From Oxalobacter sp. (lineage in GTDB: Bacteria; Pseudomonadota; Gammaproteobacteria; Burkholderiales; Burkholderiaceae_D): a stretch of DNA of 64,000 nucleotides. This document shows positions 23,067-31,368 of this stretch, one piece after another. The stretch is from positions 1 to 64,000 of the forward strand of contig JAEEYE010000003.1 of the NCBI GenBank assembly GCA_016291665.1, in the 5' to 3' direction. The first letter of the stretch is position 1. Each line of letters opens with the position of its first letter. The notes under the pieces are model-generated. The model was not told the origin of the DNA and ran no database searches. It was given only the letters and a program-made list of their open reading frames with translations. The position numbers and the translations under genes are program-made.

Positions 23067-23669
23067 TCATATTTTTTTCAAAAAAATATTTAACCACTTC
23101 TCACTACCGCGTCCTGGGCGAACATCTCCCGTGATCGAGTAATGGTCTACTTTTACATCAGGCACAGATGAAATCAAAGACTCGAAAGACAATTCTGTCA
23201 TGTCCGTGAAAAAACGACCATTACGTATACCTGAAAAATCACCATATTTGAAAGATATATAAAAGCACCCACCTTTTTTCAGAATCTTAACCAATTTAGG
23301 CATAACCGTTTTAAGATCATCCATAGAAATATGAAGCAGAGAAGCGCACGCCCATATTCCATCAAACAGCATAGTGGAGGAAAACTCTTGAAAAGTAGCA
23401 CAAATGACTTCTTGCCCAATATATTTTGATGCTATCTGACAAAGTTCTAGCGATCCATCCATTGCAACAACATTATAACCAGCATCAATAAATGCCTTGC
23501 TGTCACGTCCCGCCCCACAACCTAAGTCAAGTATCATCCCCCCCTGAGGAATATACTTAAGAAACTCTTGTTGAATATTGGAAAAATTAACTGTTTGCGT
23601 ATCCTCACTAAAGTCTTTTGCCTTATTAGCATAATACTGCAAAGTTACCTTAGTAGCATCATTTGACAT
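23067..23669 (-). CDS. Class I SAM-dependent methyltransferase
   Basis: The 200-residue protein has the SAM-binding motif ILDLGCGAGRDSKAF at about residues 46-60, the acidic loop VVAMDGS and a FDGIWACASLLHI motif IV, like TehB/UbiE-type small-molecule methyltransferases. There is no DNA-recognition domain, so it is not a typical restriction methylase. The ATG overlaps the stop of the HNH nuclease gene upstream (TAATG), which implies coupled translation. It is AT-rich compared with its neighbours. Confidence 0.85.
   Translation of the reverse strand: MSNDATKVTLQYYANKAKDFSEDTQTVNFSNIQQEFLKYIPQGGMILDLGCGAGRDSKAFIDAGYNVVAMDGSLELCQIASKYIGQEVICATFQEFSSTMLFDGIWACASLLHISMDDLKTVMPKLVKILKKGGCFYISFKYGDFSGIRNGRFFTDMTELSFESLISSVPDVKVDHYSITGDVRPGRGSEKWLNIFLKKI
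23069..23089. terminator. AT-only palindrome between convergent genes
   Basis: ATATTTTTTT-C-AAAAAAATAT is a perfect 21-bp palindrome between the deacetylase (plus) and methyltransferase (minus) genes, overlapping the last codon of the latter. It may end transcription from both sides, though an A/T-only stem is weak. Confidence 0.4.
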
Positions 23670-24706
23670 TAGAACACCTCCTTACCCACTTGGATAGTTT
23701 CCCAACAAGCTGGGATATGACTCATAGCCATACGATGAACATTATTTAAAAAAGTTACCCTCTTTTCCGATGTATTCCCCGTTTGCGCCATTAGTGTTTC
23801 ACGCAAGGGATGGTAACTACTGATAAGGAATTCATTCCGCTTTTGAAGTCTTGCTAGATACCTAGTTGATGGGATTCTTTCAAATTTCCCCGAACTACCG
23901 CGATTACAACGAGAGCAAGAAAGTACTGGATTCCAAACAGCATCTAAATTTGTTTCAGGAATTTTTTTTGCCAGCATATGCGGAATAAAATGATCCACAT
24001 CACAAAAATTTGGATTCTCACTACTAATGCTAATATCATCAAAACAATAAAAACACTTTCCCTTCTGATACCCATTCAAGGATTCGCGCACTGAGGAAAC
24101 ACTTTTTCTTCGAAATTTTCCTAATTCAACATACAAGCCTCTCCCAACATCATCGTATTTTACTTGTAGCATATTATGAGATACACCAAGTTGCCATGCA
24201 GTTTCTACTAATTTCCAACGTGCTTCCGTTTCAAGAGGAAGATTTTCAAATTGAGGGCTTTCTGAAAGTTTAAAAATATTATCCGTCAATATAATCTTTT
24301 TATCATGATAATCCTTCTCATAGAAACTTACAGGAATATTTACCTGACCGACACGGTGAAATAAGTCAATCACATAGCGAAACCCGTACTTTACCGTAAT
24401 ATCTAATAAATATTGCTGTGAAATTTTTCCCTCGTTGAATAAGGAACAAGCATCTAAGAAACGGCTTCTCTGCCCTGTATGTTGTTTAGGAGAGTCCTTA
24501 ATATGTTCGCAAATACTTTTACAGAATGAGTCAGCAAGCTCTTCAAGATGAAAAACATTTTGACCTGTTGAGGCAACAATTAGGAGCGCTTTGGATAAAG
24601 CAAATTTATAGGAAGCAGTGTTCCTACCAAATAAGATTATTGACCGCCAGTAATTTTCTAATGAAGGATATTCTTCTTGGAAGGTTATTACGGAATCAGC
24701 GGCCAT
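23669..24706 (-). CDS. HNH endonuclease
   Basis: The 345-residue protein has a helical N-terminal part starting near FQEEYPSLENYWRSIILFGR and an HNH nuclease at about 215-290: CFYCFDDIS, CDVDHFIPHM and NPVLSCSRCNRG, that is, the zinc Cys pairs plus the catalytic Asp-His and Asn. Low GC and the coupled methyltransferase behind it make this a two-gene island between a deacetylase and a small gene of normal composition. It may be an anti-phage or DNA-modification-linked system. The ATG at 24706 is chosen; upstream TTG at 24712 is possible. No clear Shine-Dalgarno sequence. Confidence 0.85.
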   Translation of the reverse strand: MAADSVITFQEEYPSLENYWRSIILFGRNTASYKFALSKALLIVASTGQNVFHLEELADSFCKSICEHIKDSPKQHTGQRSRFLDACSLFNEGKISQQYLLDITVKYGFRYVIDLFHRVGQVNIPVSFYEKDYHDKKIILTDNIFKLSESPQFENLPLETEARWKLVETAWQLGVSHNMLQVKYDDVGRGLYVELGKFRRKSVSSVRESLNGYQKGKCFYCFDDISISSENPNFCDVDHFIPHMLAKKIPETNLDAVWNPVLSCSRCNRGSSGKFERIPSTRYLARLQKRNEFLISSYHPLRETLMAQTGNTSEKRVTFLNNVHRMAMSHIPACWETIQVGKEVF

Positions 24707-24736
24707 ACACAACGTACAGAAAAATTTAGGAGAAAT

Positions 24737-24985
24737 TCAGTGCAACACCCCCGACGTATTTTCTGAAGCGAAAAGCAATGCCTTCTGCGCCTCTTCGTCC
24801 TGCACTTCTGTGTCCAGGTAAGGACCATCCGTCATAGACTTGACCAGCATGGCACCGTAGACCTTGTCCGTTGCCAATGCCTCCTGCAACTGCCTGACGA
24901 ACTGCTCAACCAGCTCATCACTCATTGCTTCGAACGCAAAACCCTGTTCAAAATCATCTTCATACTTCACGGATGGACTCCTCAA
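24737..24985 (-). CDS. Hypothetical acidic protein (82 aa)
   Basis: The 82-residue acidic, mainly helical product starts MRSPSVKYEDDFEQGFAFEA. Not recognised. It lies about 30 bp upstream of the HNH nuclease start on the same strand but has the base composition of the host, so it probably predates the island. A perfect 8-bp hairpin (24996-25016) lies in its leader. Confidence 0.55.
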   Translation of the reverse strand: MRSPSVKYEDDFEQGFAFEAMSDELVEQFVRQLQEALATDKVYGAMLVKSMTDGPYLDTEVQDEEAQKALLFASENTSGVLH

Positions 24986-25188
24986 CTGCCAAACAGCAAC
25001 TGGAAACGCCAGTTGCGGAATTTCAGTTTAACACAGGGGATTCTTTTTTGATATGGCCAATAGCGCGCTACTAGGATGGCTTCACAGGTGGATGCCAATT
25101 CCGCCGAATTCAGCGGAATAAAAGAATAAAGCACAGGCCTGTTGGTCAAGGACACATCCTCTGATACTGGTTCAGTCCTGCAAAACCA

Positions 25189-25737
25189 CTATTTCCAACC
25201 CATATTGGACTGGATGTTCTGCATTGCATCACGCACGGTATCGAAGTGATCCAATGGATGGTTTGCTTCCATTCCGATACGGTTCAGGATCCCCACAATC
25301 ACCATGACCATAATACGGGCGCGGATGACCGGGCGTCCCCAATGAGTATCCGCCATCTCTTTCATCGCTGCCGCCAATGCGCGGTTCGCAATCTCAGCCC
25401 CCTTGATCATGTCGGGATCCGTCATAGTTGACTCAAAAAGCGCCGTCGCATCCATCGGCTGCCCTGAACGGGCACTTTGGATCCGACCAGAATCGTCGCG
25501 CTGCGGTTTTTTGCCCGTCAGTTGCTTTAGAACCTCATCGCAGACATCCTGGACGAAGGCCTCCGACTCACCGGAGAGCTTGGCAGTCAAAGTCATCATC
25601 GGCACAGTCACCGCGTGAAGCAGCGCCTTGAACTCCTCGTCAGATGTCGTCTGGCTGGTATTAAGGCGTTGCGTCAGTGCCTTATTGATTTCCTGGGCTT
25701 CACGGATGACAGTCGGTGTCTGATTCAGGTTTTCCAT
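25189..25737 (-). CDS. Hypothetical helical protein (182 aa)
   Basis: The product, starting MENLNQTPTVIREAQEINKA, is a cytoplasmic, all-helical protein with no motif I recognise and no signal peptide. The start at 25737 is preferred to the Met three codons upstream. A 7-bp hairpin (25098-25119) follows the gene and may aid termination. Confidence 0.6.
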   Translation of the reverse strand: MENLNQTPTVIREAQEINKALTQRLNTSQTTSDEEFKALLHAVTVPMMTLTAKLSGESEAFVQDVCDEVLKQLTGKKPQRDDSGRIQSARSGQPMDATALFESTMTDPDMIKGAEIANRALAAAMKEMADTHWGRPVIRARIMVMVIVGILNRIGMEANHPLDHFDTVRDAMQNIQSNMGWK

Positions 25738-25848
25738 AGCAGGCAATTCTTAGCAATAAAAACAATAGTTTAAAGTCAAAAGGGGCTCAATGACAAAAAT
25801 GATACCGATAAATGATGACAAAGCAACAAACCGGCAACAATCAACAGC

Positions 25849-26763
25849 TTACGCCATCCTAACCGCCGCCATTGCATACCGAACAAGCGCATAGGCAGTC
25901 AGGCACGTTGCCAGAACCGTCTGGCTAATAGCAACCCAATGCAAAGCGGATACCTGAATACCGCCTTCGGTAAGGTATAGCTCGAAGCATCGCCCCGCCA
26001 TGGCTGAAATCACAAACGGAAAGGTAAATGCCGCATAACTCGGATAAAACGGCAGGCTTAGGAGTTTCGGCAGGAAACAGATGACCACAAAGAGGCTCAC
26101 AAGCGTCAATACCCCCAATGTCCAGACAAACCAGGCAACCGGAGTGGCAGTAATTTTCAGGTAAGCGACCAGGCATAGTGCCGCAGGAGCAGTAAAGATG
26201 CAGATGAAAAGTTTTTCCGGTTCTGGAATTGCCCGGACAACAACGTAACGCCAGAGCAGGAGCGGCACCAGAGCCAAGCACATGGTGAGACTGAACCAGA
26301 ACACCCACAGTCCCAAGCTCTCCTGCACCCCAAATGCTGGCGAAACAATGGAAATCGACGCATAGCCGACATAGAGGATGAGCCATGTCGTCACCATTTT
26401 CGGGACTGGTATCCGAAACAGGAAACGGTAGGTGAACCAGGCAATAAGTGCCGTGTGCAATGCTGCTCCCAAGAGGAATACGGCAAAGGCGAAGTGCCAG
26501 GAAAACGGCTTCAGGTAACCAGACAGGACAATGAGTGCCATGGAAAAGGTGCCAACTACCGTCGACAAGATGGGCGAAGAAAGCACCTCACGAACCTGTC
26601 CACGAACACACAAGAGCTTAAGCAACGGCAACGCCAAAAGCAGGAAAGAAACAGCACCTAACACTAAACGGGCCGGAACGCCATACAAATCATACACACC
26701 ACCCAATGTGGTAATTGCCAAGGCAATACCACCTATGGGTAGGGGCACCTTGTTTAAGACCAT
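25849..26763 (-). CDS. TDT family transporter (TehA/SLAC1-like)
   Basis: The 304-residue membrane protein has about ten hydrophobic segments and opens with VPLPIGGIALAITTLGGVYD, the mark of the tellurite-resistance/dicarboxylate transporter family, related to TehA and plant SLAC1 anion channels. It should move an anion across the inner membrane; the substrate is not visible. It follows an XRE regulator gene by 18 bp on the same strand and may be under its control. Confidence 0.85.
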   Translation of the reverse strand: MVLNKVPLPIGGIALAITTLGGVYDLYGVPARLVLGAVSFLLLALPLLKLLCVRGQVREVLSSPILSTVVGTFSMALIVLSGYLKPFSWHFAFAVFLLGAALHTALIAWFTYRFLFRIPVPKMVTTWLILYVGYASISIVSPAFGVQESLGLWVFWFSLTMCLALVPLLLWRYVVVRAIPEPEKLFICIFTAPAALCLVAYLKITATPVAWFVWTLGVLTLVSLFVVICFLPKLLSLPFYPSYAAFTFPFVISAMAGRCFELYLTEGGIQVSALHWVAISQTVLATCLTAYALVRYAMAAVRMA

Positions 26764-26781
26764 GGGAAATAGCTGGAACGG

Positions 26782-27156
26782 TTATCCCTCACCGCGGTTT
26801 TTTTCATCTTTACGCAAGATTTTCTGGATGGCCTTGACTTGGTCGCTATCAAGCACTGAAAAACGCCGCGCAAAAAAGACCGCTAGTTCACGGTTGGCAG
26901 AAGGCAGGTCTACCAACTTCAGGTCAATACTAGCTTCGGTATCTGCAATCGCAGCTGTCAGTAATTTACGGTTGTCTGAATCCAGTGAATAGGCTGCGCA
27001 AAGTTTGCCGTTCCATTCTGATGGCATCCGCTTCTTGCCATTTTCAACAGCTGATAGGAAAGAAGCAGTGACCCCCAGTTTACCGGCCATATCCTTTAGG
27101 ACTTCATTACGGTCAACACGCAGTTTCTTCAGGAATTTACCCAACTCGGTCAGCAT
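26782..27156 (-). CDS. XRE family transcriptional regulator
   Basis: The 124-residue protein has an N-terminal helix-turn-helix (LKDMAGKLGVTASFLSAVEN, about 20-39) and a C-terminal helical part. It resembles regulators that stand alone in mobile-element or toxin loci. The leader upstream holds two CTAAAAAT boxes and an inverted TTTTTAG that could be its own operators. It probably forms an operon with the TDT transporter. Confidence 0.8.
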   Translation of the reverse strand: MLTELGKFLKKLRVDRNEVLKDMAGKLGVTASFLSAVENGKKRMPSEWNGKLCAAYSLDSDNRKLLTAAIADTEASIDLKLVDLPSANRELAVFFARRFSVLDSDQVKAIQKILRKDEKNRGEG

Positions 27157-27467
27157 ATCAACCCTCCATTCTAAAAATTATTGAAATCGACCTAAAAATG
27201 CAGCTTAGTGATAATTATGACCTGTTTTTAGCAATATATGAACCTGTTGGATTATTCAGTAGACTATCGTCATCATAGCACAAAGGAATTCCAAACAGCC
27301 TAAGGCATACCGGTGGATTGGATAACTCATTGAAGAATAAAGATTTATTTATCAGGCAACTGAGACAGCTTGCGCCCTGCTGCAGAAAATAAAATCACCT
27401 GTCCCAGCAGGAACAACCTCTTATAGGCATTTCCCTGAATTCGCCACAGCGGGAAGCCAAAAGACGC
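27157..27467. other. Intergenic region with CTAAAAAT boxes
   Basis: A 311-bp stretch between two regulator genes on the minus strand. It holds CTAAAAAT at 27173-27180 (approximately) and 27192-27199 and TTTTTAG at 27225-27231, candidates for operator sites of the XRE regulator. No gene was seen. Confidence 0.35.
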
Positions 27468-28265
27468 TCAAAGCGCCCCTGCATACCAGACCACCTGTCC
27501 CAACAAAACCGCATCCGGCGGCAACCGGCGGTCAGGATAACGGGACCGGTCGGGATGGTCACAGCGCATCATCCAAACCCGCTCTCCTGGGGTATCGCTA
27601 TAATCAAGGATTAGGCGGCGCACAAACATCAGGCCATCGTGGAAAACCGCATAGACCTGTGTATCGACGGGAGCGGTCTCTTCTGTATTGATCAGGACAA
27701 AGCCTTCTTTACGCAGAGTCGGGATCATACAGTCATCACCCACCGTCAGCACACGCGCATAACGGGGCAACACATGGAGTTTTTCCAAATCGACCTTGCG
27801 AAAAGCAATCTTCTCTTCGTAGAGGTGCTCCGTCAACGTGTCGTCAAGCATGGACTGGCGCGTATTTAATATAGGCACCTCAACAAACTCATTGGATGGC
27901 AGATTGGGAATGATCAGGCCGCGGTCGTAAGGCAGCATCGTCCCTTCACCGGTAGCAAGCCACTCCTGGGAAACATCCAAAGTCCTGGCAGCTGCCAGGA
28001 GATTGTTCCCCTTCAGGTATTTGGACTTCCCAGTAATCCAACCATTCACACTGGGCGGCTTCACACCACAGGCACGGGCCAGCTGCGCCTGGGTCACGCC
28101 CTTCTTTTCCATGGCAATCCGCAACCGGACAGCTAAAAGGGACATATCATCGGAGGGGAATTCAGCCAGGTCCTGAACCACGCCTTCCGTACCCTGAACA
28201 GGGGCAGCCTTTACTGTACCTTCAGGAACCTGGAGTAGCGAAACATCCTGCACATCATTTTCCAT
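27468..28265 (-). CDS. XRE/S24-type regulator with altered catalytic dyad
   Basis: The 265-residue protein has an N-terminal tail of 40 residues, a helix-turn-helix (VTQAQLARACGVKPPSVNGW, about 57-76) and a C-terminal S24/LexA-like domain (about 125-265). The residue before the conserved Met is Cys179 (VGDDCMIPTL) rather than Ser, and the lysine of the dyad is Arg216 (FVRRL). It is therefore not an ordinary self-cleaving LexA. The ATG at 28265 has an AGGAAG ribosome-binding site. It may be a relic of an old prophage or a host regulator. Confidence 0.8.
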   Translation of the reverse strand: MENDVQDVSLLQVPEGTVKAAPVQGTEGVVQDLAEFPSDDMSLLAVRLRIAMEKKGVTQAQLARACGVKPPSVNGWITGKSKYLKGNNLLAAARTLDVSQEWLATGEGTMLPYDRGLIIPNLPSNEFVEVPILNTRQSMLDDTLTEHLYEEKIAFRKVDLEKLHVLPRYARVLTVGDDCMIPTLRKEGFVLINTEETAPVDTQVYAVFHDGLMFVRRLILDYSDTPGERVWMMRCDHPDRSRYPDRRLPPDAVLLGQVVWYAGAL

Positions 28266-28292
28266 ACCGTCTTCCTGCATCCGTATCAACAA

Positions 28293-28913
28293 TCAGCGTT
28301 TTTCCGTCCGGCGTTCCGGCTTATAGACAATGCGACCTTCCGCCATATACTGCATGAGCGCTTTTTCACCCTCTTCGGAGGCAATGTTGCCATAAACAGT
28401 AATCCCCCGTTTGCGGAAGGCCTCCAACCAGTCAGGCTTATATCCTTCATCAAAACCAGTAATCGCCTCCACCCGCTCGGACGACACCCCATAATATACT
28501 GCCTCAATACCCGACCACATAATGCCACCAAGGCACATCATGCACGGTTCAGCCGTGACATACATACGCAACCGGTGCGGTCCCAGGTTATAAGTACCGA
28601 GCTTTTCTTCAGCCAAGCGTATTGCATTCATCTCCGAGTGGTTATGACTGCACTGTCCTTCGACTACTGAATTGGCTGCTTCCACAATGAGATTGCCTTT
28701 GCTGTCATAGATGGCCGCCACAAAAGGACCTGATCCCTTAGCGGTATACGCAGGCAGGCGCTTTTGCATATCAAGGATTATCCGTTTTGCTTCAGCCACC
28801 TTACCTTCATCAATCGGCTCATTCGCCACAACCTGTGCTTGCGCCATACCCATTCCCATTAGGCCCCACACCAAAAGTCTACTTAACAATTTCTTCACGA
28901 AAAAAAGGCCCAT
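28293..28913 (-). CDS. Nucleoside deaminase-like protein with signal peptide
   Basis: The 206-residue product has the zinc-binding motifs of the cytidine/guanine deaminase superfamily, HNHSEMNAI (His plus catalytic Glu) and PCMMCLGGI (Cys pair). Its first 26 residues (KKLLSRLLVWGLMGMGMAQA) look like a signal peptide with cleavage at AQA. Deaminases of this fold normally act in the cytoplasm, so a periplasmic enzyme would be unusual. It sits upstream of the S24-type regulator with 27 bp between stop and the chosen start. Confidence 0.85.
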   Translation of the reverse strand: MGLFFVKKLLSRLLVWGLMGMGMAQAQVVANEPIDEGKVAEAKRIILDMQKRLPAYTAKGSGPFVAAIYDSKGNLIVEAANSVVEGQCSHNHSEMNAIRLAEEKLGTYNLGPHRLRMYVTAEPCMMCLGGIMWSGIEAVYYGVSSERVEAITGFDEGYKPDWLEAFRKRGITVYGNIASEEGEKALMQYMAEGRIVYKPERRTEKR

Positions 28914-29005
28914 TCCTGACGAATCATAAGGACATTTTAACAGCCAAGAAAGTTTTCCCCTAGATTCGGCTATACTGGCAGACAGGGAAAATTCAAGGAA
29001 TAACG

Positions 29006-29491
29006 ATGTTCAAAGGCAAGATTTTCTTAGACATGGACGGGGTACTGGCCGACTTCTGGGCACGTGCAAGGCCACTGTGCGGCGCAACAGATCCCAGCAA
29101 CGATATGCTCTGGGCTACACTCAACAAAATCCCGCACTTTTTTGACACGCTCGACGTAATGCCTGGCGGCAAGACACTTTTTGACGCCCTCTACACAAAA
29201 TATGGCGCCCGATGCGAAATCCTGACAGCCATGCCCAAACCCAAACGCGGCATGCCCACCGTCCGGGATGACAAGATCGCCTGGGTCAGGCGGATGCTCT
29301 CTGATACCATCACCATCAATACGGTCGTCTTAACCACCCACAAGCAGCACTACTGCACGAGTCCCAATGATGTCTTAATTGACGACAGTCCCAAGAACAT
29401 CGCCGAATGGCGTGCCAAAGGCGGCATCGGAATCCTTTATAAAAACCTGACTCAGGTCATGGCAGATCTCACCAAGCTCGGTATCCTTTAA
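29006..29491 (+). CDS. 5'(3')-deoxyribonucleotidase-like HAD phosphatase
   Basis: The 161-residue protein has HAD motifs: the nucleophile DMDGVLADFW near residue 9, ILTAMPKP (motif II), and the closing DVLIDDSPKNIAEW with the metal-binding Asp pair. The size and the DMDGVLAD signature fit the NT5C-type 5' nucleotidase family, which dephosphorylates deoxynucleoside monophosphates. It leads a group of three plus-strand genes. Substrate unproven. Confidence 0.8.
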   Translation: MFKGKIFLDMDGVLADFWARARPLCGATDPSNDMLWATLNKIPHFFDTLDVMPGGKTLFDALYTKYGARCEILTAMPKPKRGMPTVRDDKIAWVRRMLSDTITINTVVLTTHKQHYCTSPNDVLIDDSPKNIAEWRAKGGIGILYKNLTQVMADLTKLGIL

Positions 29492-29520
29492 GGTTGCAGG
29501 GAAAACCGTCGGAAACAGAC

Positions 29521-30483
29521 ATGGAAAGCAACGACTCCTCACCAAACCTTGAGAATGCCGCCAATGCGGCCATGCACCACGTGGTCAGTATGCTGTGTGA
29601 ATGGCACAGCAACTGGGACATCCTAAAATCCCATTCCTTCATCGTCTCAGACTTGCGCACGTTCCTGAAAGACTGGAATGACCATTACGGGAACAACTTA
29701 AGCACAATGAGCCTCCAGGCAATGCTCGAACACCTGCGGCTGCTGGAATACATCCTGACCCGCAAGATTGAGCTTGCCAAAATGCAGCATGGCAGCCAAT
29801 GGACAACCGCACTGCCAACCGACTTTGAAATCGAAGATATGGAAGCCGAAATGGCGACCACCTATTCGATTGTGGAACAGATTGTGCTTTACGTCTCCGG
29901 CATCCTGCCGCTGCCACGCGTGACCTGGTCTGAAGACGACCGCGTGCAAGACACACACTCCAAACACAGTGCCAACCTGGTCGACCGCTATGCCATTGCC
30001 TGGCGTACACCACTATCTGGCGAAGCGGCTGCTGAACAGAAAACGGAACCACCCGTTGAAGAAGAACTCCAGTTTGAAGACGGCAGCAAAAAGCAGGTTG
30101 TCGCAATGAACTGGGTTTACACGAAAACCCCACACTGGCACTGCCCTGTCTGCGGCAAAAACCTCTTTGGCGTCACGGGCGTGACCGCCTGCCGCCATAT
30201 GCTGATTGCCTGCTTTGAAGGGGAATTAATTGGAACAAACCCGATTGGCACAGCAATGATTGGCGGCAAGCGCCCTGACCTGGTACCCGAAACACTGTTC
30301 AGCGAAAGCAATGTCACCCCGTACCAAGTCTTGAAAGCTGCCTACAGCACCGGTTCCAATTTTGTCCTCTCAAGCACCACACGCAATATCCCTGGCCCGC
30401 ACCCTGTCGCACACGTGGAAATCCTGTTTGAATGTAAGGAAAGCGTGCTCGAAGGCAAAAAGAAACCCAAACAGCCGCTGTAA
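29521..30483 (+). CDS. Hypothetical protein with a zinc-finger-like motif (320 aa)
   Basis: The first 190 residues are helical; the C-terminal part contains HWHCPVCGKNLFGVTG followed by ACRHML, a possible zinc site with two Cys, then Cys-x2-His. I do not recognise the family. The start at 29521 is chosen 30 bp after the phosphatase stop; an in-frame TTG lies upstream. It probably shares a transcript with its two neighbours, up to the terminator at 31007. Confidence 0.6.
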   Translation: MESNDSSPNLENAANAAMHHVVSMLCEWHSNWDILKSHSFIVSDLRTFLKDWNDHYGNNLSTMSLQAMLEHLRLLEYILTRKIELAKMQHGSQWTTALPTDFEIEDMEAEMATTYSIVEQIVLYVSGILPLPRVTWSEDDRVQDTHSKHSANLVDRYAIAWRTPLSGEAAAEQKTEPPVEEELQFEDGSKKQVVAMNWVYTKTPHWHCPVCGKNLFGVTGVTACRHMLIACFEGELIGTNPIGTAMIGGKRPDLVPETLFSESNVTPYQVLKAAYSTGSNFVLSSTTRNIPGPHPVAHVEILFECKESVLEGKKKPKQPL

Positions 30484-30528
30484 GGCACAGCATCTGAGAA
30501 AACAAACGGAAAAGAACGGAGCAATATC

Positions 30529-30990
30529 ATGGATCGATTCGGCAACCCCAACAAAAGCGAACTCAAGCGGATGAACAACCGCCAGCTGAAAAAAGGCCAC
30601 TATGGCCAATACCAGCAGATCTGCGCGGAAGTGGTCATCAACCTGAATGCACCGCTGACAATTGACGATGTAAAAGACAACATCTGGATTGGCAACACAG
30701 AAAACCCGGAATATGTCGACCTGCTCTTTGGCTGGCTGATTCCCCAAGTTGAGAAATATGACTGCTACACCTGCTGCGGCTCTGCCAGCCTGGATAAAGG
30801 CCTACAGACCATTGAAGCTATTGTTGAATACGAAACACGCAATCCTGCCGATGAAGACAAGCTGTTGGAATGCCTTAAGGCATTGAAAGAAGATGCGAAA
30901 GTCGACTCGATTGACGTCAAAATCTGCGACGCTTGGCGGTACGACGATATCAACCAAGAAAGCCAGGTCTTGAAAACGCTGTCCATTTAG
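30529..30990 (+). CDS. Hypothetical protein (153 aa)
   Basis: The 153-residue protein contains a Cys-rich spot (YDCYTCCGSASLD) and an acidic helical second half. No family recognised. It lies 45 bp after the preceding gene with an AACGGAGCA ribosome-binding site and ends just before a strong terminator, so it is the last gene of the 29006-30990 group. Confidence 0.6.
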   Translation: MDRFGNPNKSELKRMNNRQLKKGHYGQYQQICAEVVINLNAPLTIDDVKDNIWIGNTENPEYVDLLFGWLIPQVEKYDCYTCCGSASLDKGLQTIEAIVEYETRNPADEDKLLECLKALKEDAKVDSIDVKICDAWRYDDINQESQVLKTLSI

Positions 30991-31006
30991 ACCGCAAGCC
31001 TCCCTA

Positions 31007-31037
31007 AGGCTCTGGCCTTGTGTCCAGAGCCTGTTTT
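31007..31037 (+). terminator. Rho-independent terminator
   Basis: AGGCTCTGG and CCAGAGCCT pair perfectly over 9 bp with an 8-base loop, followed by GTTTT. It closes the 29006-30990 gene group. Confidence 0.8.
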
Positions 31038-31077
31038 ACGCTTCATCAAAGACTGCGTGCATAGGCCGCAAACCTTA

Positions 31078-31131
31078 TCGACTATAGTCGACAAACAATG
31101 GAAAATGCCCGTCAATATCGACTGTAGTCGA
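31078..31131. repeat. Paired palindromes upstream of broken ATPase gene
   Basis: TCGACTATAGTCGA (31078-31091) is a perfect 14-bp palindrome and TCGACTGTAGTCGA (31118-31131) differs by one base. They are 40 bp apart, directly upstream of the DUF4143-type pseudogene. They look like operator sites of a dimeric regulator, perhaps left over from the intact gene. Confidence 0.6.
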
Positions 31132-31142
31132 CAAAGGAAACC

Positions 31143-31349
31143 ATGCTGATACCGCGCCCAGTCTATCTCGACCAGATCCGCCCCTTCTACGCCAACTACA
31201 AGTTGCTCAAAGTCCTTGTTGGCATGCGACGTACTGGGTAGTCGTCGCTGCTGAAGATGATTGCCGAAGACATGCAATCGCAAAGCGACAACCAAAAGTC
31301 CCCGTTTCTCTTCTACAACCTGGAGGACTGGCAAACCGTCACCTGCTAG
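31143..31349 (+). pseudogene. Remnant of a DUF4143-type AAA ATPase
   Basis: The frame starts MLIPRPVYLDQIRPFYANYK and runs to KVLVGMRRTG, then meets TAG at 31239-31241, then continues in frame with SSLLKMIAEDMQSQ and NLEDWQT to a second stop at 31347. Family members read GMRRxGKS at this place, so the stop falls exactly on the Walker A lysine; AAG to TAG is one base change. Only about 68 of roughly 400 codons remain. The gene is dead by both nonsense mutation and loss of its 3' part. Confidence 0.8.
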
Positions 31350-31368
31350 ATACCACCTGGTAACAGCG

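Noticed and set aside
24996-25016. Perfect hairpin GCAACTGG/CCAGTTGC as a terminator
   Set aside because: No T run follows on either strand and it lies in the leader of the gene at 24737-24985, so I did not list it as a terminator.
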